DNA of 64,000 nucleotides from JBAXXL01 sp038206725 (GTDB lineage Bacteria; Bacteroidota; Ignavibacteria; Kapaibacteriales; UBA2268). A program made the position numbers and the translations under genes. Location: NCBI GenBank assembly GCA_038206725.1, contig JBBRAO010000003.1, positions 1-64,000 on the forward strand, given 5' to 3'. The notes beneath the pieces were generated by a model. It had not been told where the DNA came from, ran no database searches, and saw only the letters and a program-made list of their open reading frames with translations. Shown one piece after another: positions 9,169 through 17,827 of the stretch; positions within the stretch are counted from its first letter, which is position 1, and each line of letters opens with the position of its first letter.

Positions 9169-11022
9169 ATGAAAAAAGTCTTTGTATTTATAATTTTAGC
9201 CGGAATTTTCCATATTTCCAATTGCATTACCGGCGCTGAAGAATTTCCAATTCCTACGACTTTGAACACACTGGCAAATAAACAGCCTATTGAATTGAAT
9301 GTAAACTTAGTTATTGACGGTGATAATTCAAAACTCGAGATAGGGGTTGTTTGCAATGAGACCTTAGGTAAGCAAACATTGTTTGGACATCTGATGTTTT
9401 ATAATTTCAAGAAAAATATTGGTCCTGCGAATTGGCTCGAAAACTTTATCCAAAAAGAATGGGATCCGGCGCAAGCTATAATATCTTTTCCTGCGAGAGA
9501 GGGTCTTGAAATTGATTGTAAAGCCGGAGCCATATATCATTATGAATATCCGTTCAAATGGCAGTGGGATGGTACTTTCAACTCAATTTGCGCGCTTGTT
9601 TATATGCAAAATACCAAAAGCAAAGAGGTTTTAGCAGTTAAGCGCAGTCAAAATATACTTCTTGCTGAAATTAAACCAATCGTTCCTGCTGAACGATTGA
9701 GCGTTACAGCAGGCAAAGAATCAGTTTACCGTTATTTGATAAGCAACTCCACACAGGAGCAACTCACCTTCGAAACGAAGGCAGAAGCAAGCAACCTGCT
9801 TTGGGATGTATCGTTGGATAAAGAAGTTTTTTATCTGTCCCCTGGAGATTACGATACTATTACGTTGCACTTAAAAACCACCCTCCGCGAGCAATACGGC
9901 ACTGTAAAGCTATCGGTTAGCCCCAAATTTCTAAAGGGTGTATATTCCGTACCTGAAACCCATACACTAACTGAAAATGTTATCACAAACGCAATCGAAT
10001 ATTTAGGAGTCACCGATACGGATATAACTGACGATTATAGTTCCGGTACCCCGGTTTGGTTTTCGTTTATTCGTAACGGGTGCTATGCTCAACCGGAAAC
10101 GGGCACTAAATGGGTGTTTATGACATACAATATATGGAAAACTCTATATCCCGAAATAGATTATAAGATATTATATATATTCCCAAAGTCGGGGAATAAC
10201 GTATCTTTCGGATATGACCACGAAATGGAGGGCGCCGCTTTGGAATGTATAGAGAAAGGTAAAAACCTGATTGTTTCCTCCGATTGCGGACTTAGTTTAA
10301 ACACCGGTAAATTTAGAGATAATGGCTTATTGTCAACAAAAGAAGCGGCTGAATTTTATAATAAATTGGGTATCGAATTCCGAGGTTTCATCAACTTGTA
10401 TGTGGCGATAGAAGGAACCGAGAACCCTGTGCTATATAAAAATGATACTCTTTCTATTCGAGTGGACGAAGATAATGATTTGAATATGGATGTTGACGGT
10501 AGTAATACAATTGTCAATTCAGGTCAAGTACTCTCATCGAGGATTGACTATATCGGAATCACAGGTGAGAATAAAAAAACCTTCCCATTCCTTTGGTTCA
10601 ACAGAAAAAACGAACCTCAGAATTCTTACGCCGGAGTAGCAACTGTGTTAGGCAGTTCGAAAATCATATATTTATCGCCCGGGTTGGAAACTATCGGCGG
10701 TGTTGCCGATACTTTGCTTATCCGCAACTTTATGAAATGGATTTTCGATCCATCCGACGTTTCAGAATCGAAATCAACGGTTGATTTGAATATTTCTCCC
10801 AATCCCGCTGGCGATTATATAACAATAACTTTGAGCGGCATCAATCCCACGCTCAAGCCTGGGGTTGATGAGCTGATCATCTACAACACACTCGGCGAAA
10901 AAGTGATGACTGAATCAATTCATCCGATGACTGCCAGTCATCGGATGAATATAGAGAGTTTGCCACGAGGTATTTATTTTGTAAAAGCGGGTGGGGAGAC
11001 GACGAAGTTCGTGAAGATGTAG
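9169..11022 (+). CDS. T9SS type A sorting-domain protein of unknown function
   Basis: The 617-residue protein begins with a signal peptide (MKKVFVFIILAGIFHISNC) and ends in a recognisable type IX secretion sorting domain. That domain has ISPNPAGDYITI, then IYNTLGEKVM, then LPRGIYFVKAGGETTKFVKM as the last strand. Such tails direct export through the outer membrane and surface attachment or release. The body has no domain I can name; it is beta-rich and lacks enzyme motifs. A GGAGGTG ribosome binding site in the end of the preceding gene supports the start. A 15-bp perfect inverted repeat lies inside the sorting-domain coding region (separate entry). The gene pairs with its upstream neighbour, which shares its envelope location. 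Confidence 0.8.
   Translation: MKKVFVFIILAGIFHISNCITGAEEFPIPTTLNTLANKQPIELNVNLVIDGDNSKLEIGVVCNETLGKQTLFGHLMFYNFKKNIGPANWLENFIQKEWDPAQAIISFPAREGLEIDCKAGAIYHYEYPFKWQWDGTFNSICALVYMQNTKSKEVLAVKRSQNILLAEIKPIVPAERLSVTAGKESVYRYLISNSTQEQLTFETKAEASNLLWDVSLDKEVFYLSPGDYDTITLHLKTTLREQYGTVKLSVSPKFLKGVYSVPETHTLTENVITNAIEYLGVTDTDITDDYSSGTPVWFSFIRNGCYAQPETGTKWVFMTYNIWKTLYPEIDYKILYIFPKSGNNVSFGYDHEMEGAALECIEKGKNLIVSSDCGLSLNTGKFRDNGLLSTKEAAEFYNKLGIEFRGFINLYVAIEGTENPVLYKNDTLSIRVDEDNDLNMDVDGSNTIVNSGQVLSSRIDYIGITGENKKTFPFLWFNRKNEPQNSYAGVATVLGSSKIIYLSPGLETIGGVADTLLIRNFMKWIFDPSDVSESKSTVDLNISPNPAGDYITITLSGINPTLKPGVDELIIYNTLGEKVMTESIHPMTASHRMNIESLPRGIYFVKAGGETTKFVKM
10918..10950. repeat. 15-bp perfect inverted repeat inside a coding sequence
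   Basis: ATTCATCCGATGACT (10918-10932), a 3-base loop GCC, and AGTCATCGGATGAAT (10936-10950) form a perfect hairpin within the reading frame of the T9SS sorting domain. It encodes IHPMTASHRMN without breaking the frame. The core TCATCCGATGA recurs as a short palindrome between genes at 14930-14944. Confidence 0.8.
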
Positions 11023-11030
11023 CTATTTAT

Positions 11031-11053
11031 GTTACCAAGCAGGAGCTTGGGAA
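11031..11053. repeat. REP-like palindrome, copy 1 (imperfect)
   Basis: ACCAAGCAGGAGCTTGGGAA is a slightly decayed copy of the palindrome CGTTCCCAAGC..GAGCTTGGGAACG seen in better form at 46997-47022 and 54347-54373, and in poorer form at 14889-14914. Confidence 0.6.
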
Positions 11054-11062
11054 AAAGAGGAA

Positions 11063-11095
11063 AACCTTCCGAAGGTTTGAAACCTTCGGAAGGTT
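11063..11095. repeat. Inverted repeat AACCTTCCGAAGGTT / AACCTTCGGAAGGTT
   Basis: Two 15-base near-palindromic arms, AACCTTCCGAAGGTT and AACCTTCGGAAGGTT, are separated by three bases and are perfect reverse complements of each other. A decayed relative lies at 39802-39835. It can also act as a terminator-like hairpin after the T9SS gene. Confidence 0.75.
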
Positions 11096-11170
11096 CAGGC
11101 CAAATAAGGTTGTCTATTCTTTTGCTACAAACATATCATCCATTCGGGATTGTAGAGTTGGCGCATTACT

Positions 11171-11305
11171 TTGGGGCTGTTTGACAACTCAAAATTATCA
11201 AAATATTAGTCAATCAAGGATGATTGACCCACCTGCAATTCAATAACTTGGTGGGATAAGCATCCTTGCTTGTCATCCTAAAATTAAGTTTTGAGAGAGC
11301 CCCAA
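11171..11305. mobile_element. MITE-like element with TTGGGGCT terminal inverted repeats
   Basis: The left end TTGGGGCTGTTTGACAACT and the reverse complement of the right end, TTGGGGCTCTCTCAAAACT, agree at 15 of 19 positions and flank 135 bp with no gene. The same end sequence occurs again at 40005-40024. The GGGGCTGT..CA-type terminus resembles insertion-sequence ends, so this is probably a non-autonomous or deleted IS. No transposase of a matching type is in the window. Confidence 0.5.
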
Positions 11306-11494
11306 TGACGAAATTGCAATTGGCACAAAATCCACACTTACAAATAAAAAAAAATCAGTTTAATCGTGGTTCAGCCCAAAAGAATATAGACATTTATGAA
11401 GTTTGTGAAGAAGCAAAGCGTACTGAACGGTTTATTTTGCTTAATTTTGCTTTACGTATAAAATGAAATTGATAATTTATAAGGAGCCAAACGA

Positions 11495-11707
11495 ATGGCT
11501 GATATAGAAAGAAAATACAGAGTTCGATACTATAAAACCAAAGGTAAAGGAACTAAAGTAGTAAGAGTTAAGATGGAAGAAGAAGATTTATTGAACTGCA
11601 ACGGAGTTTTGAAAGAAGAAACACAACTAATTATCCCATTGGTTAAGGCTCAATATCCCGATTTATTCAAAGGATGTGAAATTTATAATATCGGCTGGAT
11701 GCAATAA
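11495..11707 (+). CDS. Small conserved-looking hypothetical protein (70 aa)
   Basis: The gene has a good AAGGAG ribosome binding site 8 bases before its ATG. It encodes a charged 70-residue protein, ADIERKYRVRYYKTKGKG..., rich in Lys, Arg and Glu with an acidic centre (KMEEEDLL). There is no signal peptide or membrane segment, so it should be cytoplasmic. I do not recognise a family. Its composition would suit a small nucleic-acid-binding or regulatory protein, but no motif shows this. It stands alone between repeat elements and the following lipoprotein gene. Confidence 0.65.
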   Translation: MADIERKYRVRYYKTKGKGTKVVRVKMEEEDLLNCNGVLKEETQLIIPLVKAQYPDLFKGCEIYNIGWMQ

Positions 11708-11757
11708 ATATTAATATAAAAGGTACAACTTGGTATGTTTTTTGATAATTTTGTATT

Positions 11758-13269
11758 ATGAAAAAACCAATCATTATATTATTAGCTTTAATTTTAATTA
11801 CGGCTTGTGGAAAGTTGCCGACGGAATTCAATGTTCCTTCTTGGCAAACGGACTTGTATCTGCCTATAACATCTAAGCAATTTACATTGGATACGCTTAT
11901 AAATGAAAGTGATAACGTGGTTCAGGACAATAGCGGCGAGTACCCCGTTCTGAAAATAGTGATTGATACATTAATCCAAAAATATGCCGCTAAAGATTTA
12001 ATTGACGATGTGCTGAAATCGGAAAACTACTCGTTGAATTTTCCCGGTCTCAGCGGTGAAAAGGAATTTGACGTTCCATTCGCAAAAAATGTACTAATAG
12101 ATTCGGCGTATTTTTCGAAAGGGGAGTTGTATATTGCACTTACAAACAACACACCCGGAAATTTGAATTATGAATTGGAGATACCCGGATTAAGAACGCC
12201 CCAGTGGAAGGCTTTTAAAATCGCGGGCGATTTGGCGAAGAATCAAAAGTATGAGAACACATTTAATATATCGAGTTACAGCTACTCAAGCAAAACGGTA
12301 GCAAATGTAAAAGACGCGATAACATTTATTATTATCAGTGATTGCGACAAGCAATCGGGCACTATCACTTTTGCTACAGAGCTAAAAAATACCGGAATAG
12401 ATTATTTTTCAGGCGCGGTAACCTCGGGAACGCCTAAATCAATCAATGAAACAACTTCCACAAATATATCGGATAATATCAAACACATTGCAAAAGGCAT
12501 CACTTTTACAGACCCACTCTTGGAACTCGATGTTAATTATAATTCCGTAGGATCGGATTTCTACGATATATTGCTTGATAATACAAAACTGAGCGTAGAA
12601 AATACGGCGGGCATGAAGTTGGACATATCGGGTAAAGCCGGTAATGACCCGTTGGATAATATATTCGTTCAAAATGGTAAGTATAAGCTGAGGTTGGATA
12701 ATACGAACAGCAATTTCGCCGACGCCATCAAAATCTTACCGTCAATAATGAATCTGAAATCAATGGTTACTCTGAATCCGAATATGGAAAGCGGTAAAAT
12801 TCGCAAAAACGATACATTGACCATCAAAGGTTTGATTACTTTAGGAAGCAAACTGCACATTGACTCGCTGAAGGTTTTGGATACTATCGCAATAGATTTG
12901 CCTAATGAAACACGAGATTTAATAAAATCAGCTATTTGGGCGAAGATTTATTTATACGCTCAAAATGCTTTGCCGTTTGTTTGCTCGGTGAATATAGATT
13001 TTACGGATATAAATTATAAGTCTCTGTTTTCAAAAAACATCGTCGTTGCCCCCGCTGAATATCAAAACCAATTGAGCCAACCGACGTTGACAAATGATAC
13101 ATTAGACCTGACCGTTTCGGAAATGCCTCTACTTGCTGATGCCCGATTTATGTTGGTCGAGATTTTCATAGATTCCAATTTTGATTCTAATGCTTCATAT
13201 ACTTTGCTACCTGAAGACTTTGTAAAAGTCAGAGCAAAATGCAGAGTAAAATATAATGTTAAATTGTAA
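11758..13269 (+). CDS. Lipoprotein of unknown function (503 aa)
   Basis: The N-terminus MKKPIIILLALILITACGK is a textbook lipoprotein signal with lipobox ITAC, so the protein should be anchored to a membrane, probably the outer one. The rest is beta-rich with many short Asp/Asn/Ser turns and no enzymatic motif I can recognise. A barrel-like protein gene starts 17 bases downstream in the same direction, suggesting that the two work together at the outer membrane. The TAATTTTG just before the start resembles a Bacteroidetes -7 box, but no -33 element is in register. Confidence 0.8.
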   Translation: MKKPIIILLALILITACGKLPTEFNVPSWQTDLYLPITSKQFTLDTLINESDNVVQDNSGEYPVLKIVIDTLIQKYAAKDLIDDVLKSENYSLNFPGLSGEKEFDVPFAKNVLIDSAYFSKGELYIALTNNTPGNLNYELEIPGLRTPQWKAFKIAGDLAKNQKYENTFNISSYSYSSKTVANVKDAITFIIISDCDKQSGTITFATELKNTGIDYFSGAVTSGTPKSINETTSTNISDNIKHIAKGITFTDPLLELDVNYNSVGSDFYDILLDNTKLSVENTAGMKLDISGKAGNDPLDNIFVQNGKYKLRLDNTNSNFADAIKILPSIMNLKSMVTLNPNMESGKIRKNDTLTIKGLITLGSKLHIDSLKVLDTIAIDLPNETRDLIKSAIWAKIYLYAQNALPFVCSVNIDFTDINYKSLFSKNIVVAPAEYQNQLSQPTLTNDTLDLTVSEMPLLADARFMLVEIFIDSNFDSNASYTLLPEDFVKVRAKCRVKYNVKL

Positions 13270-13286
13270 TAAGCTTTTTTTCAAAG

Positions 13287-14621
13287 TTGAGAAATACAAT
13301 ATACATATCGTTAGTTATAATATTTTCCCTTTACAATTTGAATGCAGAGACCACTGACAACTTAGGTGCCGGTGGTTGTTTCGGTACGTTTGGCAATGGA
13401 GTTGCGGCAATGGATGGCAACCCTGCTATGCTGAACAGCGGTAAGCGATTTGAGTTAATGACATTGGGGATAGATTTGGCTGTAAGTAACAATTTGGGAA
13501 TAAATTACGCCCAGTTTCTCAATATTTTCACAAACAGCGGCGATGGAATAATAAGCGAAGCCGAGAAAAACGAAATTGTTGGAAACCTGAATAAAAACAA
13601 TCGATTAGGAATGGGGTTGAACACCTGCTTTTTGAAATTTGCTTACTCTCCACGAGATAATAAAAACACTTTTGGCTTTTCGCTATCCGAGAAGAACCAT
13701 ATAAAGTTCGATTTACCGAAAGAGATGATTGAATTGGCACTTTTTGGCAATACTCCCGAGCGGACTTATGACTTCGGCAATCTAAAATCGGAGATGTTTT
13801 GGTATCGAGAATACGCATTCGGTTACAGCAAAAATTCGGGCGCATTTTCGTACGGTGCAAGTGTAAAACTTCTCGAAGTATATGCTTATCTGAAATTAGA
13901 TATGGAAAGAGCCAGCTTATACACCAATTTCGAACACCATATCCGCGCCGATTTGAAAGGGGAGGCTTATTCGGCATTTTCCCCATCGTTGGCGGGGCTT
14001 AATCCTTTTTCGTCATCTACTTCGGTTAACTATAGCTTGTTCAATGAGTCGGCTGGTTTCGGAGTTGCTGTGGATTTGGGAGGTGTTTGGCGGATAAACG
14101 ATTTTTTCAGATTGGGGATAGTCGCTAAAGACATAGGTTCAGCATCGCTGACAAATTTGGAATATCACACGATGGACGAGAAAGCCGAGCTCAGCGATTT
14201 GACGAACGAAGAGCAATTTACCGGCATTAAGCATCTTGCCGATATAAAAACTTTACCCTCGAATTCGAATAACATTGCGCTATCGAGCCGAATCGTTCTA
14301 TCGGGTTTGTTCAATGCTACGCGCCTGCTCCCGGTAAATGAATTCCTGCTGACAGCGGATTATTCAATTTATACCAATGAGCCGATGAATGCCGATTTCG
14401 CGTCAGTACTTTCACTCGGCACAAAGCTAAAAATCAAAGAAAGTTTTCCGTATATGTTGGCGGGCTACAGACTAAGCTATCAAAAAATAAGTTACCTCAG
14501 CTTGGGTTTGGGCTATGAATCCGATAAATTCGCCCTGCATTTAGCAACAGCCGATGTGGCGAGGTGGATAAACAGTGAGCTAAACGCGAGAATAGCCTTC
14601 GATGTCGTAATTCGGTTTTGA
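13287..14621 (+). CDS. Outer-membrane barrel-like protein (DUF5723/PorV-PorQ-like)
   Basis: A signal peptide (YISLVIIFSLYNLNAET) is followed by GAGGCFGTFGNGVAAMDGNPAMLN. The NPA motif is typical of the FadL/PorV/DUF5723-like outer-membrane proteins common in Bacteroidota and Chlorobiota. The chain is 444 residues with alternating hydrophobic strands and ends in an aromatic residue (VVIRF), the usual barrel C-terminus. The start is a TTG 17 bases after the lipoprotein gene; no in-frame ATG lies near it and the signal peptide begins right after. PorV-type proteins can be T9SS shuttle factors, but I cannot tell whether this one is. Confidence 0.7.
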   Translation: MRNTIYISLVIIFSLYNLNAETTDNLGAGGCFGTFGNGVAAMDGNPAMLNSGKRFELMTLGIDLAVSNNLGINYAQFLNIFTNSGDGIISEAEKNEIVGNLNKNNRLGMGLNTCFLKFAYSPRDNKNTFGFSLSEKNHIKFDLPKEMIELALFGNTPERTYDFGNLKSEMFWYREYAFGYSKNSGAFSYGASVKLLEVYAYLKLDMERASLYTNFEHHIRADLKGEAYSAFSPSLAGLNPFSSSTSVNYSLFNESAGFGVAVDLGGVWRINDFFRLGIVAKDIGSASLTNLEYHTMDEKAELSDLTNEEQFTGIKHLADIKTLPSNSNNIALSSRIVLSGLFNATRLLPVNEFLLTADYSIYTNEPMNADFASVLSLGTKLKIKESFPYMLAGYRLSYQKISYLSLGLGYESDKFALHLATADVARWINSELNARIAFDVVIRF

Positions 14622-14719
14622 GAAGAAGATGTCTGAACCAGAATCAAAAGGTTTTGTTGTCATTCCCGAGTCGATCGGGAATCTATTTTAGACAAGGGGA
14701 ATGTTTATTAAAAAAAATT

Positions 14720-14857
14720 AGTTGCCACGGCTTTTAAGTCGTGGATAAAAATTACCCTTTGGTATATTGGGCTTTAGACAAGTGTGTTGATTATATTTTG
14801 GCTAAAGCCGATTAATAAAAACTAATCCCAATCCAGGACTTAAAAGTCGTGGCTACT
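14720..14857. repeat. 138-bp element made of two inverted copies of a CCACGACTTTTAAGTCGTGG palindrome
   Basis: The left arm (14720-14744) AGTTGCCACGGCTTTTAAGT... and the reverse complement of the right arm (14833-14857) AGTAGCCACGACTTTTAAGT... match at all but three of 25 positions. Each arm is itself a near-palindrome. A second inner pair (GGGCTTTAG / CTAAAGCC) lies between. The paired layout resembles bacterial interspersed mosaic elements or a MITE. Confidence 0.7.
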
Positions 14858-14888
14858 CAAGAATATCAACTCATCCTTAATACAATCT

Positions 14889-14914
14889 CGTTACCAAACT
14901 CCTGCTTGATAACG
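14889..14914. repeat. REP-like palindrome, copy 2 (decayed)
   Basis: CGTTACCAAACTCCTGCTTG followed by ATAACG keeps the outline of the CGTTCCCAAGC..GCTTGGGAACG palindrome, with several mismatches between the arms. Confidence 0.45.
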
Positions 14915-14979
14915 TTTTCTAAATTCCAAACTCATCCGATGAGTAAAAATTTATTCATTTTCCATTGAGCTTATGGCAT

Positions 14980-15010
14980 AAAAAAAGCGTTGGAAATAAA
15001 TTCCAACGCT
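14980..15010 (-). terminator. Rho-independent terminator of the thioredoxin-like gene
   Basis: Read on the minus strand, AGCGTTGGAA (15010-15001) pairs perfectly over 10 bp with TTCCAACGCT (14995-14986) across a 5-base loop and is followed by seven Ts. It lies 29 bases beyond the stop codon. Confidence 0.9.
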
Positions 15011-15038
15011 AGCTATAGGTCAATAAAAGAACGAATTT

Positions 15039-16952
15039 TTATTTTCTGATAACCAAATAATCAACCATATCATTTACGTTTCTAATATAATCATCCGCTG
15101 AATTGAAGCCGGACATTTTGAACCGCATAGTTCCTTTTGTGTCGAGCATAACAACAGTAGGTAAACCGCTTACGGACATATTACGAGGTATAATATCGAG
15201 TGCGTCGTAATATATAGGATATTCAGGAGTATATTCAGTAACAAAATCCTTGATGGCTTGTAGGCGATTATCAGCCTTTTCCCAAATATCGACAACGATA
15301 AACTTGACGTTTTCATCGGATTTGTAGAAGGAAGCCAATTCCTCGATTGCCGGAACAGCGGCTTGGCAAGGACCAGCCCACGAAGACATAAAATACAGTA
15401 TTACGGTTTTGCCGAGCAAATCATTCAAGTCGAGCAGTTGGTCATCAATTGATTTTAGATATGTAGGGCGGTACTCAGCGCGGATTTCTTGCTCTATCAA
15501 TTCACCCAACCTTATTTTGCGCGCGGAATCTAAGAGTTTTTCATATTCGGCTGTTGCGGTTTGTTCGGGTACGCTGTTTATCTTCACGTACAAATCTTTG
15601 AATTCAGTGTCCATACCATCATAAAAAGCCGAATTTACAAGCGCGGCTTTAATGTAGTTCAACGCCTGTGGCAGGTTTTCTTTAATCAAATAAATATCGG
15701 AGATTTTGTTATACAATGTTCCGGATGCTCTCTCACCATACAAACCAAGTGCTTTTTCGTAAAGTATTATAGCGGCTTCTTGATTATCGCCAACCATCAT
15801 ATTTGCACCTTCTTCGCAAATCAGCGCGTACTTCATTTGCTGTGCATCGTTGTAATCGAATTTTGAAATATAATACGGTTTGCGTTCTGCTTTTTGATAG
15901 TAATCACGCGCGAATAGTTCATTACAATGGTTATAAACACTGATTGCTGAATCGGCGCGTTGCTGAGCTGTTAAATTTTTCAGAATGTTTTTGTCGAACT
16001 TTATGCTCGAGGAAATTGCAAGAAGTATATCGGGCGATTCAATTTGATGGTCTTTCAAAAAACTCATCAATTGTCCGTATTGGGCGTTTTGCAAATAGGC
16101 GTTAACAATCGCTTTTGCAATCATCGAATGACGGTCGGAGTTTGGAAAATACTTTAGATGAATATCGGCATATTTTGCAAATTTATATAAATCGTCCGCT
16201 CCGGAGATTTTATTCATAATTTGATCTTCCACCAAAGAACTTGTCTGATTGCTTTCGGCGAAATTTTCGAGTAGTTTATCCGCTTCGTCCTTGCGGTTGA
16301 GCATATTCAATGCACGAATGCGGGCTGATACGTCGGCTTCGTTTGTTATATTATAAGGCTTGTCAAGTGAAGCGGTCATACGGCTTTCGAATTCCTTGCG
16401 GCTGATTTTTCCAAGGTCAAACAGCAAGGCGGTAAGACCGATTTCAGCTTGTTGATCGCCGGGGTAGAGGCTATTCTCTTGTTTTAAATAATCCAAAGCA
16501 ACACTGAAATCTGGGTTCATATTCAAACCGCTAACATTTCCCATATAGCACACAGCCGCGTGCTTCATAGAGTTTTTAATAGGTTTGCCGTCGGCACCAT
16601 AAATAAATAGTTTAAAATACGCTCTGAGGTTATTGTCTTCGCTCATCTTACCTTTGTTGAATTTGATAATTTTGAACAGACCAAATTCAATACCTTCGGT
16701 CAGTTGAATAGATTTAGCAAATTCCGAATTACCGTTTGCCGACACTAATTTTATATCAATCGCAATTGGTAATGTTGTTTGACTTGAAAACGAATATAGA
16801 ACGGCATAAACCGAATCGCAAACCACATCGGCTTTGTAGAGAACTTGCAATTCTGAACTTTTTGCTGGCCTTTCGGGTGTAAAGGTTAATTCACCTGCAG
16901 TAGCGAAGCTTACCAAAAAAAAGAAAACCGGTAGAAACAATAATTTTTTCAT
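15039..16952 (-). CDS. Secreted TlpA/ResA-like thioredoxin-fold protein with a long helical front part; first active-site Cys missing
   Basis: A signal peptide (MKKLLFLPVFFFLVSFATA) leads into about 480 residues that include a beta-rich start and a helical, TPR-like middle (repeated Ala/Leu/Tyr helices at about 380-470). The last 130 residues are a TlpA/ResA-type thioredoxin fold with the strand ILYFMSSWAGPCQAAVPAIE and the cis-proline loop SGLPTVVMLD. The family motif WCxxC here reads WAGPC, so the attacking cysteine is replaced by alanine while the resolving one stays. The protein therefore cannot carry out ordinary dithiol exchange; it may bind or scaffold, or form a mixed disulphide. The gene lies 57 bases downstream of another minus-strand envelope gene. 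Confidence 0.85.
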   Translation of the reverse strand: MKKLLFLPVFFFLVSFATAGELTFTPERPAKSSELQVLYKADVVCDSVYAVLYSFSSQTTLPIAIDIKLVSANGNSEFAKSIQLTEGIEFGLFKIIKFNKGKMSEDNNLRAYFKLFIYGADGKPIKNSMKHAAVCYMGNVSGLNMNPDFSVALDYLKQENSLYPGDQQAEIGLTALLFDLGKISRKEFESRMTASLDKPYNITNEADVSARIRALNMLNRKDEADKLLENFAESNQTSSLVEDQIMNKISGADDLYKFAKYADIHLKYFPNSDRHSMIAKAIVNAYLQNAQYGQLMSFLKDHQIESPDILLAISSSIKFDKNILKNLTAQQRADSAISVYNHCNELFARDYYQKAERKPYYISKFDYNDAQQMKYALICEEGANMMVGDNQEAAIILYEKALGLYGERASGTLYNKISDIYLIKENLPQALNYIKAALVNSAFYDGMDTEFKDLYVKINSVPEQTATAEYEKLLDSARKIRLGELIEQEIRAEYRPTYLKSIDDQLLDLNDLLGKTVILYFMSSWAGPCQAAVPAIEELASFYKSDENVKFIVVDIWEKADNRLQAIKDFVTEYTPEYPIYYDALDIIPRNMSVSGLPTVVMLDTKGTMRFKMSGFNSADDYIRNVNDMVDYLVIRK

Positions 16953-17009
16953 TTATCAATCCTTAAAAATTAATTCAATATAGTTTATACGAAAATTTGT
17001 AAAAAAGGT

Positions 17010-17786
17010 TTATAAAAATATTACATAATCAATTCCAATGTACCTTTGGATTGATTTTTCTTTAGTGGAGGAGCCAAATAAGTCCTTGAAAGAAATATCT
17101 ATAGTCGTTCTTTCGGCTAAACTGCATCTTAACCGAGCGTTGAACGATCCGATGCTTTTTGGGTAGCGGTAACCGGTATTGCGCTCGTCGATGCCGGCAT
17201 TATATTCGGCATTGATTGCGAACCGCTTTCCGATTGACTGTTCAGCACCAAAATAAAAGTTTGGTAGTTTCTTGTCGCCATTTTGATCGAATGAGAAATT
17301 CATTCCCGCGTGCAAAGCTATATATCCTGCATCCCATTTAAAATTTTTGCTTAAGGCGATGTATGCCCCCGGCGATAAAATGGTATGCCGGACATCCTCG
17401 GCAAAGTACTTTCCTCTGCCCTGAGTGTTCACTCCTATTAACAATGCCGGAAATTTCAGTTTCTCATCAATGATTCGGTAAGAAATTTGAACACCCGGGT
17501 ATTTTTGGAAAAGCATTTGTTCGGAACCAATGATGTTATTTGCCGAATAACTTATACCGCAATTGAATCTTTTGAATGGAGCATAGTTAATATAAAGCAA
17601 TAAGCCGCCCTCGCTCATAAACACGCTGTTTATGCCGATAGTTTTGACCGGATTTACTCCCGCCGTCGGCATATCAACTATATAAAGCGTTTCCAATTGA
17701 GCATTTGTGCCGGCTGATCCTTCCGCATTCGCATAATAATATGAAAAAATGAATGCTAGGATAACGAAGATTTTGAAATATTTCAT
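17010..17786 (-). CDS. Probable outer-membrane beta-barrel protein
   Basis: The 258-residue protein has a signal peptide (MKYFKIFVILAFIFSYYYANA) and then alternating amphipathic strands, ending with an aromatic-hydrophobic strand (IQRYIGIDYVIFL), as barrels do. Internal stretches such as GGLLLYINYAPFKRFNCGIS and GIDERNTGYRYPKSIGSFNA recall the small YjbH-like/DUF barrels of Ignavibacteria, but I cannot name a family. It precedes the thioredoxin-like gene on the same strand and starts 42 bases from the divergent BsuPI-like gene, so the short gap must carry both promoters. Confidence 0.65.
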   Translation of the reverse strand: MKYFKIFVILAFIFSYYYANAEGSAGTNAQLETLYIVDMPTAGVNPVKTIGINSVFMSEGGLLLYINYAPFKRFNCGISYSANNIIGSEQMLFQKYPGVQISYRIIDEKLKFPALLIGVNTQGRGKYFAEDVRHTILSPGAYIALSKNFKWDAGYIALHAGMNFSFDQNGDKKLPNFYFGAEQSIGKRFAINAEYNAGIDERNTGYRYPKSIGSFNARLRCSLAERTTIDISFKDLFGSSTKEKSIQRYIGIDYVIFL

Positions 17787-17827
17787 AAATTTGTAAAATT
17801 TAATAATTTTAAATCGTTAATTTCAGT

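Larger units (their letters stand above)
11023..11494. other. Repeat-filled intergenic stretch
   Basis: After the T9SS gene come, in order, a REP-like palindrome, an AACCTTCC-type inverted repeat and a 135-bp element with terminal inverted repeats, each listed separately. The rest, 11306-11494, holds one open frame of about 53 codons from an ATG at 11305 (MTKLQLAQNPHLQIKK...). It lacks a ribosome binding site and begins at the edge of the repeat element, so I do not call it a gene. Confidence 0.5.
14622..15038. other. Intergenic stretch between convergent genes, occupied by repeats
   Basis: It holds the 138-bp double palindrome element, a decayed REP copy, the short palindrome ACTCATCCGATGAGT at 14930-14944, and the terminator of the minus-strand gene. 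No coding sequence is supported. Confidence 0.6.

Noticed and set aside
11266..11466. 66-codon (or 53-codon from ATG) open frame
   Set aside because: It begins at the edge of the MITE-like element, lacks a ribosome binding site and has no recognisable content.
11740..11757. TAATTTTG directly in front of the lipoprotein start as a promoter for a leaderless mRNA
   Set aside because: No TTTG lies 19-21 bases upstream; in this AT-rich DNA an isolated box is expected by chance.
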